DNA of 5,889 nt from NCBI GenBank assembly GCA_022563055.1, contig JADFOB010000100.1, positions 1 through 5,889 of the forward strand, given 5' to 3'. Shown piece after piece: positions 5,871-5,889 of this stretch. Position 1 is the stretch's first letter. Each line of letters starts with the position of its first letter. The DNA is from Planctomycetota bacterium. Its GTDB lineage: Bacteria; Planctomycetota; Phycisphaerae; UBA1845. The notes under the pieces were generated by a model. It did no database searches, was not told the origin of the DNA, and saw nothing but the letters and a program-made list of their open reading frames with translations. The position numbers and the translations under genes are program-made.

Positions 5871-5889
5871 GTTGATTCGAGCCCCACGC

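Noticed and set aside
1..5889. CRISPR array, insertion sequence, toxin-antitoxin or phage genes
   Set aside because: No regularly spaced direct repeats, transposase or integrase motifs or small paired genes were seen on either strand.

Overview
The window is high-GC bacterial DNA with five protein genes and one tRNA gene. I suspect Planctomycetota or a neighbouring lineage. The reasons are a 64-bp imperfect palindrome behind nadA that resembles intergenic repeats I remember from planctomycete genomes, a tRNA gene without encoded CCA, several genes with weak or no Shine-Dalgarno sequence, and a secreted lysyl-endopeptidase-like protease. The assignment is an inference, since there is no rRNA or ribosomal protein gene to support it.

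Minus strand, left half: a secreted trypsin-fold protease of the Achromobacter protease I type occupies 1-1364 and runs off the left edge. It has its own sigma70-type promoter near 1532-1561 and a leader of about 155 nt carrying two similar hairpins. Upstream of it in the same orientation are a GH130-family glycoside phosphorylase (1640-2575) and a tRNA-Ile2(CAU) gene (2598-2671). The tRNA ends only 22 nt before the GH130 start codon, so the two may share a transcript.

Plus strand, right half: a divergent intergenic region (2672-2893) holds a consensus -10 box inside a perfect palindrome and a structured leader of about 120 nt for nadA (quinolinate synthase, 2894-4006). A 226-nt gap follows, containing the palindromic repeat (4120-4183). 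Then come a two-TM bacterial PH-domain membrane protein (4233-4838) and tsaD (4851-5870), 12 nt apart and probably cotranscribed.

The genes do not form one pathway. NadA makes the quinolinate precursor of NAD. TsaD makes t6A37 on ANN-decoding tRNAs, a class that includes the tRNA-Ile2 encoded here. GH130 handles mannosides and the protease works outside the cytoplasm. I found no evidence of a new defence or mobile system. The items most worth checking are the repeat, the two 5' leaders and the tRNA-GH130 arrangement.
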